Source: Melanopsichium pennsylvanicum
Lineage: Eukaryota; Basidiomycota; Ustilaginomycetes; Ustilaginales
Length of the DNA stretch: 64,000 nucleotides
Assembly: GCA_900208305.1 (NCBI GenBank)
Contig: OAPG01000003.1
Location: forward strand, 1,550,001 to 1,614,000
Direction of reading: 5' to 3'
Part shown: positions 19,197-29,834 of the stretch, piece after piece
How positions within the stretch are numbered: the stretch's first letter is position 1
Layout: every line of letters starts with the position of its first letter
Notes under the pieces: generated by a model
Seen by the model: only the letters and a program-made list of their open reading frames with translations
Told to the model about the DNA's origin: nothing
The model's database searches: none
Position numbers and translations under genes: made by a program

Positions 19197-20208
19197 TTAT
19201 ATCAAAACCACAACTAACAACAACAAGAACAAAATCACAATCAAGATCCAAACGCACCATCCTCCCAATCTCTCATCGCTTATCCTTATCACCTCATCCA
19301 TCCTTGTCATCGCCTTGCTCAACCTTCCTTGTGACTTGTCAACTTCTGTGTCAAAAGCATCAATTATTTCAATCTGCTCTCCAATTTCCTCACCCATCAT
19401 CCCCGCTTGGTTGCGCAACGATGAAAGCGTGCTACCCATCTTGTCTAGCGTTGAATCTTGGCGTGACATGAGCATCTGTAAAAGAATCAACCATTTGTCA
19501 TTTCAGAGTTAGCACAAAAGTGTCAGCGGCAACATTTCTTGAGCAGCCAAACGCGAGATCGACAAGCTCGCCCAAAACCAAAAAAAAAGCGCAAACTTAC
19601 CTGTTGTTGCTCGCGCTCAAAAGCTTCTGTAGCATCTTGATCGTCGTCATTCACATTGATCTTGACCGAATCAAAGCCGCCGCCTCTTCTACCTGGTGGT
19701 GGTGATTCTTCTACGACTCTACTCAATGTCTGTCATGATCACCACACAAACACAATATTAAATCATTGTGTTTTGGTTGACAAGATTTCGTTAGCAACAA
19801 TCCCAAGCTAGGCTGTGCGTAACATTCCCTGAGGCGGTTTGGCAGGCTAGCACTTACTCTGACCTCAGCTTCACACTCTGCTACAAATTGTTTCCTCTTG
19901 TTGAGCTCTTGCGCATTCACTCCAAACCGCTCTGGACCACTCCTTTCCACCACCAATACACTTTGTTTCACATCGTCGACATCCTGCCGTAATCCTTCGA
20001 TGGCGTCGCTCAACCGATCGTATGCCGAGTCAATGTCAAGCTTATGTGACGAGGTTGCTAATGACGATGATGATGATGAAGAGGAGGAGGAGGAGGAGAA
20101 GGAGAAGGAGGAAGAAAGCAGTTGGCGATATGATTGAGATAAGGAGCGAGCGGATGAGAGCGAGCTCTTGAGGTCGTTCGCAAAGTCATGGTATGGATCT
20201 CTTGACAT
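19197..20208 (-). CDS. TLG1: Syntaxin-6/Tlg1 family SNARE (Qc)
   Basis: Three exons: complement(join(19197..19475,19601..19729,19858..20208)), 252 residues, all junctions phase 0 with GTAAGT donors and CAG acceptors. Residues 1-117 form the syntaxin-6 N-terminal helical bundle (starts MSRDPYHDFANDLKSSLSSA; ends with the typical LNKRKQFVAECEAEVR), carrying a poly-Ser insert. The third exon holds the SNARE helix (DSTLDKMGSTLSSLRNQAGM, then GEEIGEQIEIIDAFDTEVD with the zero-layer Gln) and a C-terminal hydrophobic anchor of about 22 residues after DERLGGW. Tlg1/syntaxin-6 is a tail-anchored SNARE for endosome-to-trans-Golgi fusion, working with Tlg2 and Vti1. Length is close to human syntaxin-6 (255). 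Confidence 0.88.
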
Positions 20209-20317
20209 GATTGTTTTCCGAATCTTCCATGCTCGCAATTGAGCACCGTGCTGAAAGCTAGAATGATGATGATGATGATGTGATGGACAAGAGCAGCTAA
20301 CAAGGCGTGTAAATTTG

Positions 20318-20330
20318 CTGTAATTTACAG
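20318..20330. promoter_or_regulatory. CTGTAATTTACAG near-palindrome upstream of TLG1
   Basis: Near-perfect dyad about 110 bp upstream of the TLG1 start and 300 bp from the nucleotidase start. The core GTAATTTACA followed by GGCACG recurs at 33982-33998. No factor is known to me for it. Confidence 0.3.
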
Positions 20331-20435
20331 GCACGGACCCTTGACTTCGGTGCTTGTATCGGCTCTCACATCCGATATCCGATTACCGTGATTAATTCAA
20401 AAGACCTTTTCTTGATACATCTTGTCTTGTCACAC

Positions 20436-20474
<39 letters not shown>
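20436..20474. repeat. (ATC)n microsatellite
   Basis: Thirteen ATC/CAT units in the 5' flank of the nucleotidase gene. In the nucleotidase frame this reads as poly-Ile and is almost certainly untranslated. Confidence 0.9.
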
Positions 20475-20569
20475 TCTCACTCAATCTCAATTTAAACACA
20501 TTCACTTATTAAAACTTCGGGCCATACCCGACATACCTGCACTACTTGATCCAATCATCATATACACAC

Positions 20570-20650
20570 ATGGCCGCACCATTGCTTCTTCTCTTGTCAG
20601 CATCTCGCTCAAGCAGCATTCAGTCACAATGCCAGTCACAATCCCCATAA
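20570..20650 (+). promoter_or_regulatory. Upstream ORF overlapping the nucleotidase start
   Basis: An ATG 59 bp before the main start opens a 26-codon frame (MAAPLLLLLSASRSS at its N-terminus) in another frame. It ends 20 bp inside the main coding region, so translating it would lower initiation at 20629. A splice acceptor-like TTGTCAG lies within it, so it could instead be intronic in the mature mRNA. Confidence 0.4.
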
Positions 20651-23600
20651 TCCACTTCAACGACGTATACAGGGTTCGTCAGAGAACTAAAGACGGTGGC
20701 ACACTCGGCGCCGATCAGTTTGTACGCAAAATCCAAGATATTCGCGAATCTTGGGGAGAACCTGCCTCACTCTCCAACCTTGCTCCACCTCCCACTCCGT
20801 CCGACCCTTCGACTCCGCGCGACTGGTCGCAACATGCCTCCTCTCGCCAAAGGAAGGGTCTCGTTCTCTTTTCAGGAGATCTTTACTCTCCATCTGTCGA
20901 GAGCAGTGTCACTCGAGGAACGCATCTGGTGCCTGTCATCAATGCCATCAACCTCGACTGCGCCTGCCTCGGTAATCACGACTGGGATTTCGGTTATCCT
21001 CACCTTCAGACCCTCATGAGTCAGAACAATTTTCCTTGGCTTTTCTCAAATGTGGTCGATCGCAGTACCTGCTCCAAATCTTCTTCACAAGATAAGGTCA
21101 ATTGGGATGAGGATCTCTTGCACGACGATGCTCAGGTCAACGGCACTTTGCGCTATTGGACCACAACAGTCCAAAGTGTAAAGGTCGGATGCATCGGTAT
21201 TGTCGAGAAGGAATGGATCGCTACCGTTCCAAATTTCCCCGAAGGATTCGTCTACAGGAATATGGTTAACACTGCCATGCGCTTGAGCAAGACGCTCAGG
21301 GATGAAAACGGTGAGGCGTGCGAGTTGGTCATCGCCATCACGCATAGTAGGCTTCCCAACGATATCGATTTCGCCAATGCTGTCGGCGCTACTCTACACG
21401 CAGACCCAAACACCCACGGTGTCGATCTGGTCCTTGGTGGACATGATCATATCTACTACGTTGGCAACGGTGCCACTTCTTTCCAAGGAGATGCCTTTCC
21501 TAGACGCGAACCGGGAACCGAAAACGACCAGAATGCTATGGTGGTCAAATCCGGTACAGATTTTCGTGACTTGTCCGAACTCAAGCTCGAACTCACCGAC
21601 CGAAACGATGCCGCCATCCGCAAACGCACCATCCAATCCCTCTCTGTGAAACGCTATCGTACAGCCACCAACGATCCAAGTTCACCACAACTCAAATCCT
21701 TGCTCGACAATCTGCTTGCCAAAATCTCGAAATCCACCTCACAAAGCGTAGCGTACACGCTCACACCTTGGGACGTTCGTTCGGAAAAAGTACGCACCGA
21801 CGAATCAGCTTTCGGAAATTTTGTCGCCGATGTTCTAATGAATTCCTACGAGGAGGTGTTGCGCGAACGAGACAACCGAGGAGAGCTTTCCGAAACGCGA
21901 CCACTCAACGCGCGAGAGGTGGACTGCTGTATCATTTGCGGTGGAAGCTTGAGAGGCGATCAAGTGTATGGTCCAGGCAAAATCGCTCTCAGTGATGTGT
22001 TGGAGATCTTGCCTTTTGAAGATGCGGTGGTTTGTAAAGAGTTGAAGGGTCAAGATATCTGGGATGCTTTGGAGAACGGGTTGAGCATGTATCCCAAACA
22101 GGAGGGAAGGTTTCCACAGGTGGCGGGCATGATGGTACGTTGGGATTCGACAAAACCTCCCGGTTCACGCTTGGTATCGGTCGAACTTCTTGACAATCCT
22201 CTGGATACCCCTGCAAATAAACACCCAACCAACAACGACACCCAACATGCCTCCGAAGCAATGGATGTGGATGACGAAGAAGGAAAGCAAAGGGGGCAAG
22301 ATGGTGATCAAGAACAAGGGGATGTGGGTAAATTGCGACGATTCTCGGTGACAAAGCATCCTCAAGGCGGCTACGACGTGGAAGTGCACCGGCCTGCACT
22401 TGTGAGTAGAGGAGCTTTGGAGATGCACAAGACTTACCGAGTGGTTACTCGAGAGTATCTCACAGAAGGCTACGATGGATTCGAGGCGTTGAAGCGCGGC
22501 ACTTTTGTGGTGGATCACGAGAATGGCCAACTGATGAGTGCGATTGTTCGGAAGTTCTTGTTAGGTGCAAGCTACCTGTGGCGCATGAAGCAGATTCGAC
22601 GACTGCAAGCTCAAACGAATCTTGATGCTGATAGTAGTACTTTCTCCTCCTCCGCTTCTGGTTCTGGTTCTGGTTCAAATGTAGGTGTGGATGCTAATGT
22701 TGGAGAGATCAAAGCAGAAGCAGGGGAAGCGAGGGAAGGGGATGCGGATACTTTATCCAAGAGGACGAGGATCGCCATTACACGCGCTAGGTCGCTGAAC
22801 CTTCTCAAACGGGCTATGAAACACAATGCGGTGAATTCGCCCGTGACTCCTACTACGCCAGTCAAGAGCTCAAGCTTCAGGGCAAGGTCCGGAAGTCTCG
22901 GTACATCCAAGGATGATGCGGATGCAGATCTTTGGCGAATGGTGGTGGATCAATCGCCTGGCGGGTTTAGAGACGCGCTTCATGTAGGAGGTTCCGAACA
23001 TCATTCCAAATTCGATTCGGTTTCGAAACGGTTCAATGAGCCTCTCACTACCACCTCGTCAAATACCAATGCTGCTGCTGATACAAGTTCGGGTTCTGCT
23101 ACTAGGACTTACGACGGTGATGCGAGTGCAAAGGATTCAGGTGTTCCTGCTGCAAAGCGGCTTCGTAGCGAAACAAAGGTTAATGGGGAAGCAGGGGAGA
23201 GGGTGGAAGACAAGGGCATCGACAATGCACTCTTTGATCCAAGTTTGGCTTCAGGTTTGTTGACGCAGATCAAAGAGTTGCTTGCGCTTGTAGCTCAGGC
23301 TGCCGATTCTAATGGTGCGCTTTACACCACCAGCGAGACAGACGGTATCTCTGCCTCCGACGCTGAGGATCGAGTCCAAGATCGGGAGGAGGAGCAAGAT
23401 GATGATACAGAGGCAGGTGGTTCTGGAGGAGCCAATATCGCTTTGGGCAGTATGGCAGTGGATGAAGGGGATGAGGATGCTACTCTGTCCTTCCTAACGA
23501 ATGGTGGAGCCAAGAAGGACAACAGAAAATCTAAAGGTACCCCCACACAACTATCCCAACATCTCGTCAAGAGGGCCCACGAATTACGGTCTAGTTTTGC

Positions 23601-24207
23601 AAAACTGAAAGAGGCAGCAAAAAGTCTACCCGGTGGGATGGAGATGGGTCTTAGCGAGCAGGAAAGACTGTTAAGTGCATTGGAAGGGTTTATCGCACGT
23701 CAGGATGAGAGTTTTGCTCAACTTGGTATCGGGTCTGAAGAAGAGAAGAAGCTAAGGAAAGATGAGGATGGAGCTAACAGTAGCGATGAAGAGGATCAGA
23801 AGGAGGAAAGAGGAGGAGCGTTTGAGGATAAGAGCAAAATCAGTTCCAACAACTTCAAGCACGGTGCAGTGGCAAGTACAAGTTTCCACCTCAATGCCCA
23901 AGAAATGCAAAGGTTGAGGGAGGATATCAAGGCTTCCACCTCCCAAACCCAAACTCAATCCAGTGCGGCTGCGGCTGCGGCTGCGGTTGTGCATGGAAGT
24001 GAGAGTGCAGATGGGAAAGGGCACAAGGTTTTGAACGGTGATGGTGGAAGTTGGGATAAGCAAGCAAACAATGAGAACAATGCCACGGAACAAAAGAAAG
24101 TGGTAACGACGGTAGCGGATCAGCAGGAGGATGATTTGTCAAACCTTGCTTTTGTCTCACCATTGGTGGATGGAAGGTTGGTCGATATTGCTCGTCAAAT
24201 TGCCTAG
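20629..24207 (+). CDS. 5'-nucleotidase-like metallophosphoesterase with long acidic tail
   Basis: A single-exon protein of 1192 residues from ATG 20629 (MPVTIPIIHFNDVYRVRQRT). The calcineurin-like phosphoesterase core shows the metal-binding blocks in order: HFNDVYR (about residue 9), GDLYSPS (about 83), GNHDWDFG (about 114), THSRLPND (about 239) and GGHDHIYY (about 269). The 5'-nucleotidase C-terminal domain follows (NFVADVLMNSY near 403, GGSLRGDQVYGPG near 441, then LPFEDAVVCKELKGQDIWDA). There is no signal peptide, so it is probably cytosolic. The last 500 or so residues are low complexity and acidic with Ser, Glu and Asp runs. Bacterial and plant relatives hydrolyse nucleotides or sugar phosphates; the substrate here is not predictable. 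The acidic tail is unusual compared with the 550-650 residue core family. Confidence 0.85.
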   Translation: MPVTIPIIHFNDVYRVRQRTKDGGTLGADQFVRKIQDIRESWGEPASLSNLAPPPTPSDPSTPRDWSQHASSRQRKGLVLFSGDLYSPSVESSVTRGTHLVPVINAINLDCACLGNHDWDFGYPHLQTLMSQNNFPWLFSNVVDRSTCSKSSSQDKVNWDEDLLHDDAQVNGTLRYWTTTVQSVKVGCIGIVEKEWIATVPNFPEGFVYRNMVNTAMRLSKTLRDENGEACELVIAITHSRLPNDIDFANAVGATLHADPNTHGVDLVLGGHDHIYYVGNGATSFQGDAFPRREPGTENDQNAMVVKSGTDFRDLSELKLELTDRNDAAIRKRTIQSLSVKRYRTATNDPSSPQLKSLLDNLLAKISKSTSQSVAYTLTPWDVRSEKVRTDESAFGNFVADVLMNSYEEVLRERDNRGELSETRPLNAREVDCCIICGGSLRGDQVYGPGKIALSDVLEILPFEDAVVCKELKGQDIWDALENGLSMYPKQEGRFPQVAGMMVRWDSTKPPGSRLVSVELLDNPLDTPANKHPTNNDTQHASEAMDVDDEEGKQRGQDGDQEQGDVGKLRRFSVTKHPQGGYDVEVHRPALVSRGALEMHKTYRVVTREYLTEGYDGFEALKRGTFVVDHENGQLMSAIVRKFLLGASYLWRMKQIRRLQAQTNLDADSSTFSSSASGSGSGSNVGVDANVGEIKAEAGEAREGDADTLSKRTRIAITRARSLNLLKRAMKHNAVNSPVTPTTPVKSSSFRARSGSLGTSKDDADADLWRMVVDQSPGGFRDALHVGGSEHHSKFDSVSKRFNEPLTTTSSNTNAAADTSSGSATRTYDGDASAKDSGVPAAKRLRSETKVNGEAGERVEDKGIDNALFDPSLASGLLTQIKELLALVAQAADSNGALYTTSETDGISASDAEDRVQDREEEQDDDTEAGGSGGANIALGSMAVDEGDEDATLSFLTNGGAKKDNRKSKGTPTQLSQHLVKRAHELRSSFAKLKEAAKSLPGGMEMGLSEQERLLSALEGFIARQDESFAQLGIGSEEEKKLRKDEDGANSSDEEDQKEERGGAFEDKSKISSNNFKHGAVASTSFHLNAQEMQRLREDIKASTSQTQTQSSAAAAAAAVVHGSESADGKGHKVLNGDGGSWDKQANNENNATEQKKVVTTVADQQEDDLSNLAFVSPLVDGRLVDIARQIA

Positions 24208-24524
24208 CCGTTTTTTTCAGCTTTTACCCTCTCTCTCTCTCTCTCTGATTCAAGATAGAGGCAGATAAATTACTATATCACAGATTTGGTCGAATACTTC
24301 AAAAGAGAGGAAGAAGATTTCATTCTGTTACAGTAATGCTGCCACAAAAACATACAATGTAGAAACATAGATACAGTAAACTTTAACATTGTGAGACACA
24401 CCCTTTATCAATTGCCCAAAAAATCATCATGATCATCATCTTGACATTCTTCGAAACTGCCAATCACGATCATTTTCTGGATTTGAGTTACGATCGCTCT
24501 TGATCTTAGCTTTGGCCTTGGGAA

Positions 24525-24561
<37 letters not shown>

Positions 24562-24697
24562 TACATATATGCACACGACTTGTTTTGAAAGATAGATGGG
24601 ATTTGCAACAACACCTATTTTGCTGGTCGTTAGATGAAAGTTAAGTAAAAGTTTACATTGACTGTAACAAACCCTTTTGTTTTTACCTTTTTCTTTT
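24208..24697. other. Convergent 3' region with (CA)n tract
   Basis: 3' flanks of the nucleotidase and MTR4 genes. Holds a short (TC)n at 24228-24246 and (CA)n at 24529-24557. No gene seen. Confidence 0.7.
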
Positions 24698-27600
24698 TTA
24701 AAGGTAAAGTGAAGGAGAGAAAATAATACTACCTTCTCTTTCCAACATTTTCAAAGTGATTTCAAATTTTTCACCCAACCCTTCATTCCCAATCGCCTTA
24801 GCCGCTACCACCAACTGTCTTATCAACTCCTGTAACCTTCTCATACAACGAATAATACTCCCCTCAAAAATATCAGTCAACTTACAAATCTCCACAAATT
24901 TAGCCCCCTTACACCATTGCATCACCAAATCCATCAACTCAACCTTAAAACTACCAACATATTCCTCCTCCACCATCCCCATCTTACATTCAATCGAAAC
25001 TTTAGCAATCCTCCTAGCAATCTCTTGCATAACCCTCAAAGGTCCAGCTAAACTTTCATCCAATCGACTTTGACTCGTACTCTTCTCCGAAAATACAAAA
25101 CACGACAGCAAAGCTGCACATTGAGGTGGCGAAATATCGTTAAAAACTCCGTTGAAAATCATTTCAGTAAGAAGAAGTTCATCTCCAGTACTAATCTCGC
25201 ATGCAACTCTTCCCTTTTTTTCAACAACATCATCAGAAGTGGTAAAACCAAGTCGTCGAAGAACTCGTTTCCGGCACTTCAATTCATCCAGTTGAAGAAC
25301 ACTATGCGCAGCAGCAATCTTTTGACTAATCGCTTGCACAACTTGGTTCGCTTCCTGCTTCTTGGCATAAGCAGAATACAATCGATTCAAATCTTTGTCC
25401 TTTCGTAACAAACTCGAAGAAAGCTTTTCGTCTAACATGTTGATCTTGTCAACAAGATGCGCAAACGACTCATCCTTGATCTTCATGTCCTTGATCGGAT
25501 CAAGCAACGGAACGCCTTTGGGGAATCGACGACGCACTTCGACGAGGTTCTTGCGAACCACTTCGCGAGGTTCGGTAGGTCGTAGATCCTTGGCGAGGAA
25601 GATTCGAATACCCGATAGCGATTGAATCGTCGAAAGCAGAACTGGAACCACTTGCATCTCTCCCTTCTTGCCTTCCGGGCAAGGGATAAAGGTAGGAGCC
25701 GCATCGTTGGACATGGCCACTTTCTTGTCGCAAGAGGTACCAGAGGAGCCTGAAGCGCAATGCAGAAGAACATCCACAATGTAGTGGTTCTGAGGAGGAG
25801 CGTTTAAATCGATGGGAGGTCCGCGTTTTCCAGGCGTGTTGGGAAGGCGCTTTTCGTACGACACCACCACACCCCAACCGAAATCAAGATCTTCATGACC
25901 GACCTTGACCAACCTGCCTGGCTGCAAGAAGGGCAAAACATAGCTGGGATGGGTGATGACGGTCTGCACATCCTTCCTCAGCGTCTCGAGCTGATGCTTG
26001 ACGTCGTAGTACTCTGCCACTTCCTCCTCCCTCTCCACCTTGATCGCATCCCTCTGCTCCTCGGCCGCCTTCTGTTCCGCTTCCAATGCGGGTACACTGG
26101 CCGCGTTCTGGAATTGGAAGAAACACCTTTGCAACATGTAGTCCGGACTGATTCCTTCGACTCGCATGAGGTTCAGGATCATATTGTACCCAAGATGGAA
26201 CGCCGAGTTGAGGCGATCCGCTTCGCCCTTGACCATGGTCTTTGCGGCACTGGGCTCGAGCTTTTCGTCAAACATCATGATCACAATACCTCGATCGTCG
26301 AGACCACGCCGACCCGCACGTCCCGACATCTGAATGAACTCGCCCGAGGTGAGATTGCGGAACTCTTTGCCATCCCACTTGTTGACGGCGGTGAAGACGA
26401 CGGTCTTGGCAGGCATGTTGAGGCCGATCGAGAACGTTTCTGTGGCGAACAGCACTTTGATCAATCCTTCTTGAAACAGGATTTCAATGACTTCTTTGAG
26501 GATGGGAAGCAAGCCACCGTGGTGGATGCCGATTCCGCGACGCAGAAGAGGCAAGATGTGTTCGATCTGGGGCAGTGCGCGATCCTCTTCGGAGAGAGCG
26601 TTGATGGCGTTGGTAAACACGGTGGAGACCATCTCCTTTTCGTCGTCGGTGTTGAACTCGAGTTTGGACATCTGGAGGGCGAGTGCTTCGCATTCCCGCT
26701 TGGAGAATGCGAAGACAATAACGGGGTTGTAGTTCTTGACCATGATCATCTTGACAATCTTGTAAATGTCCGAGGGTCCCTTTTTCCCACCTGAGCCGCC
26801 CTTTTTGACTTGACCGCGACGTTTGCCACCACCTGCGTTGGGGTCGGCTACATCTTGGCCTTTCGAGTCGGCAAGCGCTCCCATGGCTTTTTGGAAATTG
26901 TCTTCGCGGAAAGTACCACGTTCGTCGACAACCAGGTGAATTCCCTCGCCGCCCTGAGGGAAGAGGTAGTGTTGAAGAGGCGTGGGACGAAAGTCGGTGT
27001 AGACGACGTGACAAGGTTGAGCGTGAGTGTGCGCGATCCATTCTGCGAACTGCATTGCGTTGGGGATGGTAGCTGAGAGGAAGACGTATCGCACTTTTCG
27101 AGGAAGCAGGATGATGGTCTCTTCCCACACCACACCACGTTCTTTATCGCGCATATAGTGGATCTCATCAAACACCACCCAAGCCACTTCGCGCATGATT
27201 TCGGAACCCCTGTAGAGCATGGAGCGCAGAATCTCGGTGGTCATGACCAAACAACTTGCCGAAGGGTTGATGGTGACATCACCGGTCATGAGGCCGACGT
27301 CTCCAAATTCGGCGGTGAGTTCGCGGAATTTTTGATTAGAGAGAGCCTTGATGGGGGAAGTGTAGACCACCCTTTGGCCCCTCTTGAGACATTGAGCAAT
27401 AGCGTATTCGGCAACTACGGTCTTACCTGCGGACGTGTGGGCAGATACGAGGACAGACTCGTTTCGTTCGATACACGAGACAGAGTTGCGCTGGAACGGG
27501 TCGAGGGTGAATTTATATTGTTTGGCAGGGGGATCGTTGGGTACGTGTTGGGAGAGGGGAATATAGGGGTAGTCGGGTGGTAGGGCAACCTGGTGGCGGA

Positions 27601-28096
27601 CCGAATGAGTGACGTGCATCTTCTTTTCGGCAGCATGAGCTTCGGCTGTGGATGTGCCTGCAGCAGCTTGGTTATCAGTTTGAGGCTCGGAGGGGGCAAG
27701 GCCGCCTTGAGCTAGAATTGTGTGTGTAGCTTGATCTGTGAATTCGTCGGTGATCACTGTAGGCACTGGTACTGATTTGTCGGTAGCATTGAGCTTCTGG
27801 CGTTTGGAAGGGCCAGGTGCAGCGTCGCTATCGTCTGAAGCAGTGTGAATATGAGCGGAATTACCATCGCTGAGCTTGGTTAAACCTGCGTTGGATGATG
27901 AGGGAGTTTCGCCAGCTCCATTTTGATCGAGGTTGTCGGATTTTGAGGATGAAGAACTAGATTGAGGTTTGGTCGAGGAAGCAGCGGCCTTTGATCGCTT
28001 CTTTTGCTTTTTGGAAGGCGAGGAGCCAGAAGATGTGGCGGGGCTGGGTGCAGCGTCTGCAGGTGCGAGGAAGTCGAAAAGACCGTCTGGATCCAT
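24698..28096 (-). CDS. MTR4: Exosome cofactor RNA helicase Mtr4
   Basis: A single-exon protein of 1132 residues. The first 170 residues are low complexity (Ser, Lys, Pro). Then come the Ski2-like helicase core: [20 protein letters not shown], Walker A AHTSAGKT (about residue 216-223), DEIH box in [15 protein letters not shown] (about 307), SATIPN, and motif [17 protein letters not shown] (about 587). The arch/KOW region follows (about 690-880) and the DSHCT helical domain ends in [10 protein letters not shown], as in other Mtr4 proteins. [12 protein letters not shown] and the KOW insert favour Mtr4 over Ski2. Mtr4 unwinds nuclear RNA with the TRAMP complex and feeds it to the exosome (5.8S rRNA 3' processing, ncRNA decay). 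It is divergent from UMP1 over 0.5 kb. Confidence 0.94.
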   Translation of the reverse strand: MDPDGLFDFLAPADAAPSPATSSGSSPSKKQKKRSKAAASSTKPQSSSSSSKSDNLDQNGAGETPSSSNAGLTKLSDGNSAHIHTASDDSDAAPGPSKRQKLNATDKSVPVPTVITDEFTDQATHTILAQGGLAPSEPQTDNQAAAGTSTAEAHAAEKKMHVTHSVRHQVALPPDYPYIPLSQHVPNDPPAKQYKFTLDPFQRNSVSCIERNESVLVSAHTSAGKTVVAEYAIAQCLKRGQRVVYTSPIKALSNQKFRELTAEFGDVGLMTGDVTINPSASCLVMTTEILRSMLYRGSEIMREVAWVVFDEIHYMRDKERGVVWEETIILLPRKVRYVFLSATIPNAMQFAEWIAHTHAQPCHVVYTDFRPTPLQHYLFPQGGEGIHLVVDERGTFREDNFQKAMGALADSKGQDVADPNAGGGKRRGQVKKGGSGGKKGPSDIYKIVKMIMVKNYNPVIVFAFSKRECEALALQMSKLEFNTDDEKEMVSTVFTNAINALSEEDRALPQIEHILPLLRRGIGIHHGGLLPILKEVIEILFQEGLIKVLFATETFSIGLNMPAKTVVFTAVNKWDGKEFRNLTSGEFIQMSGRAGRRGLDDRGIVIMMFDEKLEPSAAKTMVKGEADRLNSAFHLGYNMILNLMRVEGISPDYMLQRCFFQFQNAASVPALEAEQKAAEEQRDAIKVEREEEVAEYYDVKHQLETLRKDVQTVITHPSYVLPFLQPGRLVKVGHEDLDFGWGVVVSYEKRLPNTPGKRGPPIDLNAPPQNHYIVDVLLHCASGSSGTSCDKKVAMSNDAAPTFIPCPEGKKGEMQVVPVLLSTIQSLSGIRIFLAKDLRPTEPREVVRKNLVEVRRRFPKGVPLLDPIKDMKIKDESFAHLVDKINMLDEKLSSSLLRKDKDLNRLYSAYAKKQEANQVVQAISQKIAAAHSVLQLDELKCRKRVLRRLGFTTSDDVVEKKGRVACEISTGDELLLTEMIFNGVFNDISPPQCAALLSCFVFSEKSTSQSRLDESLAGPLRVMQEIARRIAKVSIECKMGMVEEEYVGSFKVELMDLVMQWCKGAKFVEICKLTDIFEGSIIRCMRRLQELIRQLVVAAKAIGNEGLGEKFEITLKMLEREGSIIFSPSLYL

Positions 28097-28617
28097 GATT
28101 GCGTGATTGCTGTGGTTGTGATGGTGGCAGGAAGCGGAGGAATGGTATGTGCTCTTTGAAAGATCTTGTTTTCAAGAAAAAGAGCTGAGCGGGTTTGAGG
28201 TGCGTCAATCAAAAAAGCTCAGCTTGCGCCTTGCAACCTCCAAAAAAAAAAAAGTGGGAAATTTCTTCTTTATCGGGCTGAAATGTCGAAGCTGAGGCTT
28301 CAACTCCACCTATATTTGATTTGTCATCTTTACATAAGTAAGATTGGATGATTTGAAAGTCTAACAATTTTGCGGTTGACGCGTGATCGACTGGGTTTCG
28401 ACACTGCACTTTAGCGAATCTGAAGCCACGCACTCGTGGCTCAGCTTCCAATTGCGAATGAACACGGACCGCTTCCAACCCTGCACTCTTTGATTGCTCT
28501 GTTTCTCCACTTTTCACCCTCAAATCCCACTCTTTTGTTGATCATAACCATCCTTACAAGAACACCACTTCACATACATTACTCGAACCTAAGCATCACT
28601 CAAAACGGATACACAAG

Positions 28618-29332
28618 ATGAGCGCTTCTCAATCTCAGTCACATGCAGAGCCGAGCTATGCTCTCGTACCACTCACCCATGCATCACACACTTCCACCTC
28701 CACCAACTCATCCACTTCACACCCCGTCTATGCTGGTGTTCACGACACTATGCGACATGGTTTGAAGAATGTATTGCATCAGGTCTCCACACACTCGCAT
28801 CATCCCGTTCAAAACAGACTCGAAAACTGGGACGCAACAAGGGACAACTTGAAACTCACAATGCAGAGAAACATTCACGGAATCGGTGCTCCTGCGCATA
28901 CTTTGATGGAAAGAAAGATTGCGAGCTACGTAAGTATATTCTGCCTTCAAGCACATTCAGGGAAGAACAGTAGGGATAGTTTTGTTGACATGCTAGTTCA
29001 ATTGGTATGCATTTTCTCGCGTCAATACAGAATCCAGCGTTCGATCCAACTAGAAGCTCAAACTCCATCTCCAAGCTTCACCTCGACATTCTCAATGGTG
29101 ATGATGAACTTATTGAACCCCGTGACTTTTTGCCTTGTAAGAATCTCTTCAACTCCATCATCACCACATTCAATATCGCAAAGCTCATTGAGACAAGACC
29201 TGCTGACATCTTAACCCCTTCATACTTTTGTTGCTTTCTCATCCACCGGTCTACCTTGCAAACTGCACAGCCGAGATCTCGACCGACCTCGCTGACATGC
29301 ACACCGTCATGGAGCGTCGTCTCGGCCTCTAG
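28618..29332 (+). CDS. UMP1: Proteasome maturation factor Ump1/POMP
   Basis: Three exons: join(28618..28929,29031..29136,29271..29332), 159 residues. Donors are GTAAGT and GTAAGA, acceptors TACAG and CACAG, and phases fit. After a Ser/His/Thr-rich start, exon 1 has HDTMRHGLKNVLHQVSTHSH and HPVQNRLENWDATRDNLKL, then MQRNIHGIGAPAHTLMERKI. Exon 2 has SKLHLDILNGDDELIEPRDF, and exon 3 finishes with EISTDLADMHTVMERRLGL. This is the Ump1 order (HP.Q.R...W, RNI.G..AP, LDIL.G.DE.I...DFL, ME..LG.). Ump1 is a short-lived chaperone that holds half-proteasomes and is degraded by the new 20S particle. The C-terminal exon codes only 20 residues and is easily missed. Confidence 0.92.
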
Positions 29333-29710
29333 AACTTACTCGCTTGTTTCAAACGTGGCCATTCAAGTTGTTCCTTCCTTGTACATTAGCATTTTTTCAA
29401 TCTATCTTCCACACACACATTATCCCTCAACCTCTCTCTCTCTCTCTCTCTCTGGCGCTTGTTTAATCTAGATTCAGGGCGCAAGCCAAATTGAGTCAGA
29501 CCACTCTTGAGCATTTGGCACCCAAGTGACGATACGCCACTGGAATGCACGTGACATATCGAATCTCGATTCATACTTGGAAACCACAAACAGCAAAGCG
29601 TTCAATTAATCTATCAACAGACTCGTTTGGTCCGCAGAGAACCGCATCATCCAAGCCCAACTCGTATTGGATCCAAAGCTCGCACTCCTGTTTGATCTAG
29701 AACCAAAAAC

Positions 29711-29747
<37 letters not shown>

Positions 29748-29834
29748 GGATATCATTGCCAAAATTCCATAAAAGAAATATGTACTGTTCAGTAGAAGGA
29801 AGAGCAACTCCTTTGATCTCTGAATCACAAGGTA
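29333..29834. other. Convergent 3' region with (CT)n and poly(A) tract
   Basis: Short (CT)n at 29432-29453 and an uninterrupted A-run of about 34 bases at 29712-29745. No gene seen. Confidence 0.7.
29712..29745. repeat. Poly(A) tract, about 34 bases
   Basis: Uninterrupted A-run, 90 bp past the stop of the Zn2Cys6 gene on the opposite strand. No target-site duplication was recognised around it, so a retroposed insertion is not supported. Confidence 0.95.

Noticed and set aside
25895..26794. 299-codon plus-strand frame
   Set aside because: Antisense shadow of the MTR4 helicase core.
29712..29745. Poly(A) tract as a retrotransposed insertion end
   Set aside because: No flanking target duplication, no reverse-transcriptase or gene copy upstream; simple homopolymer expansion is enough.
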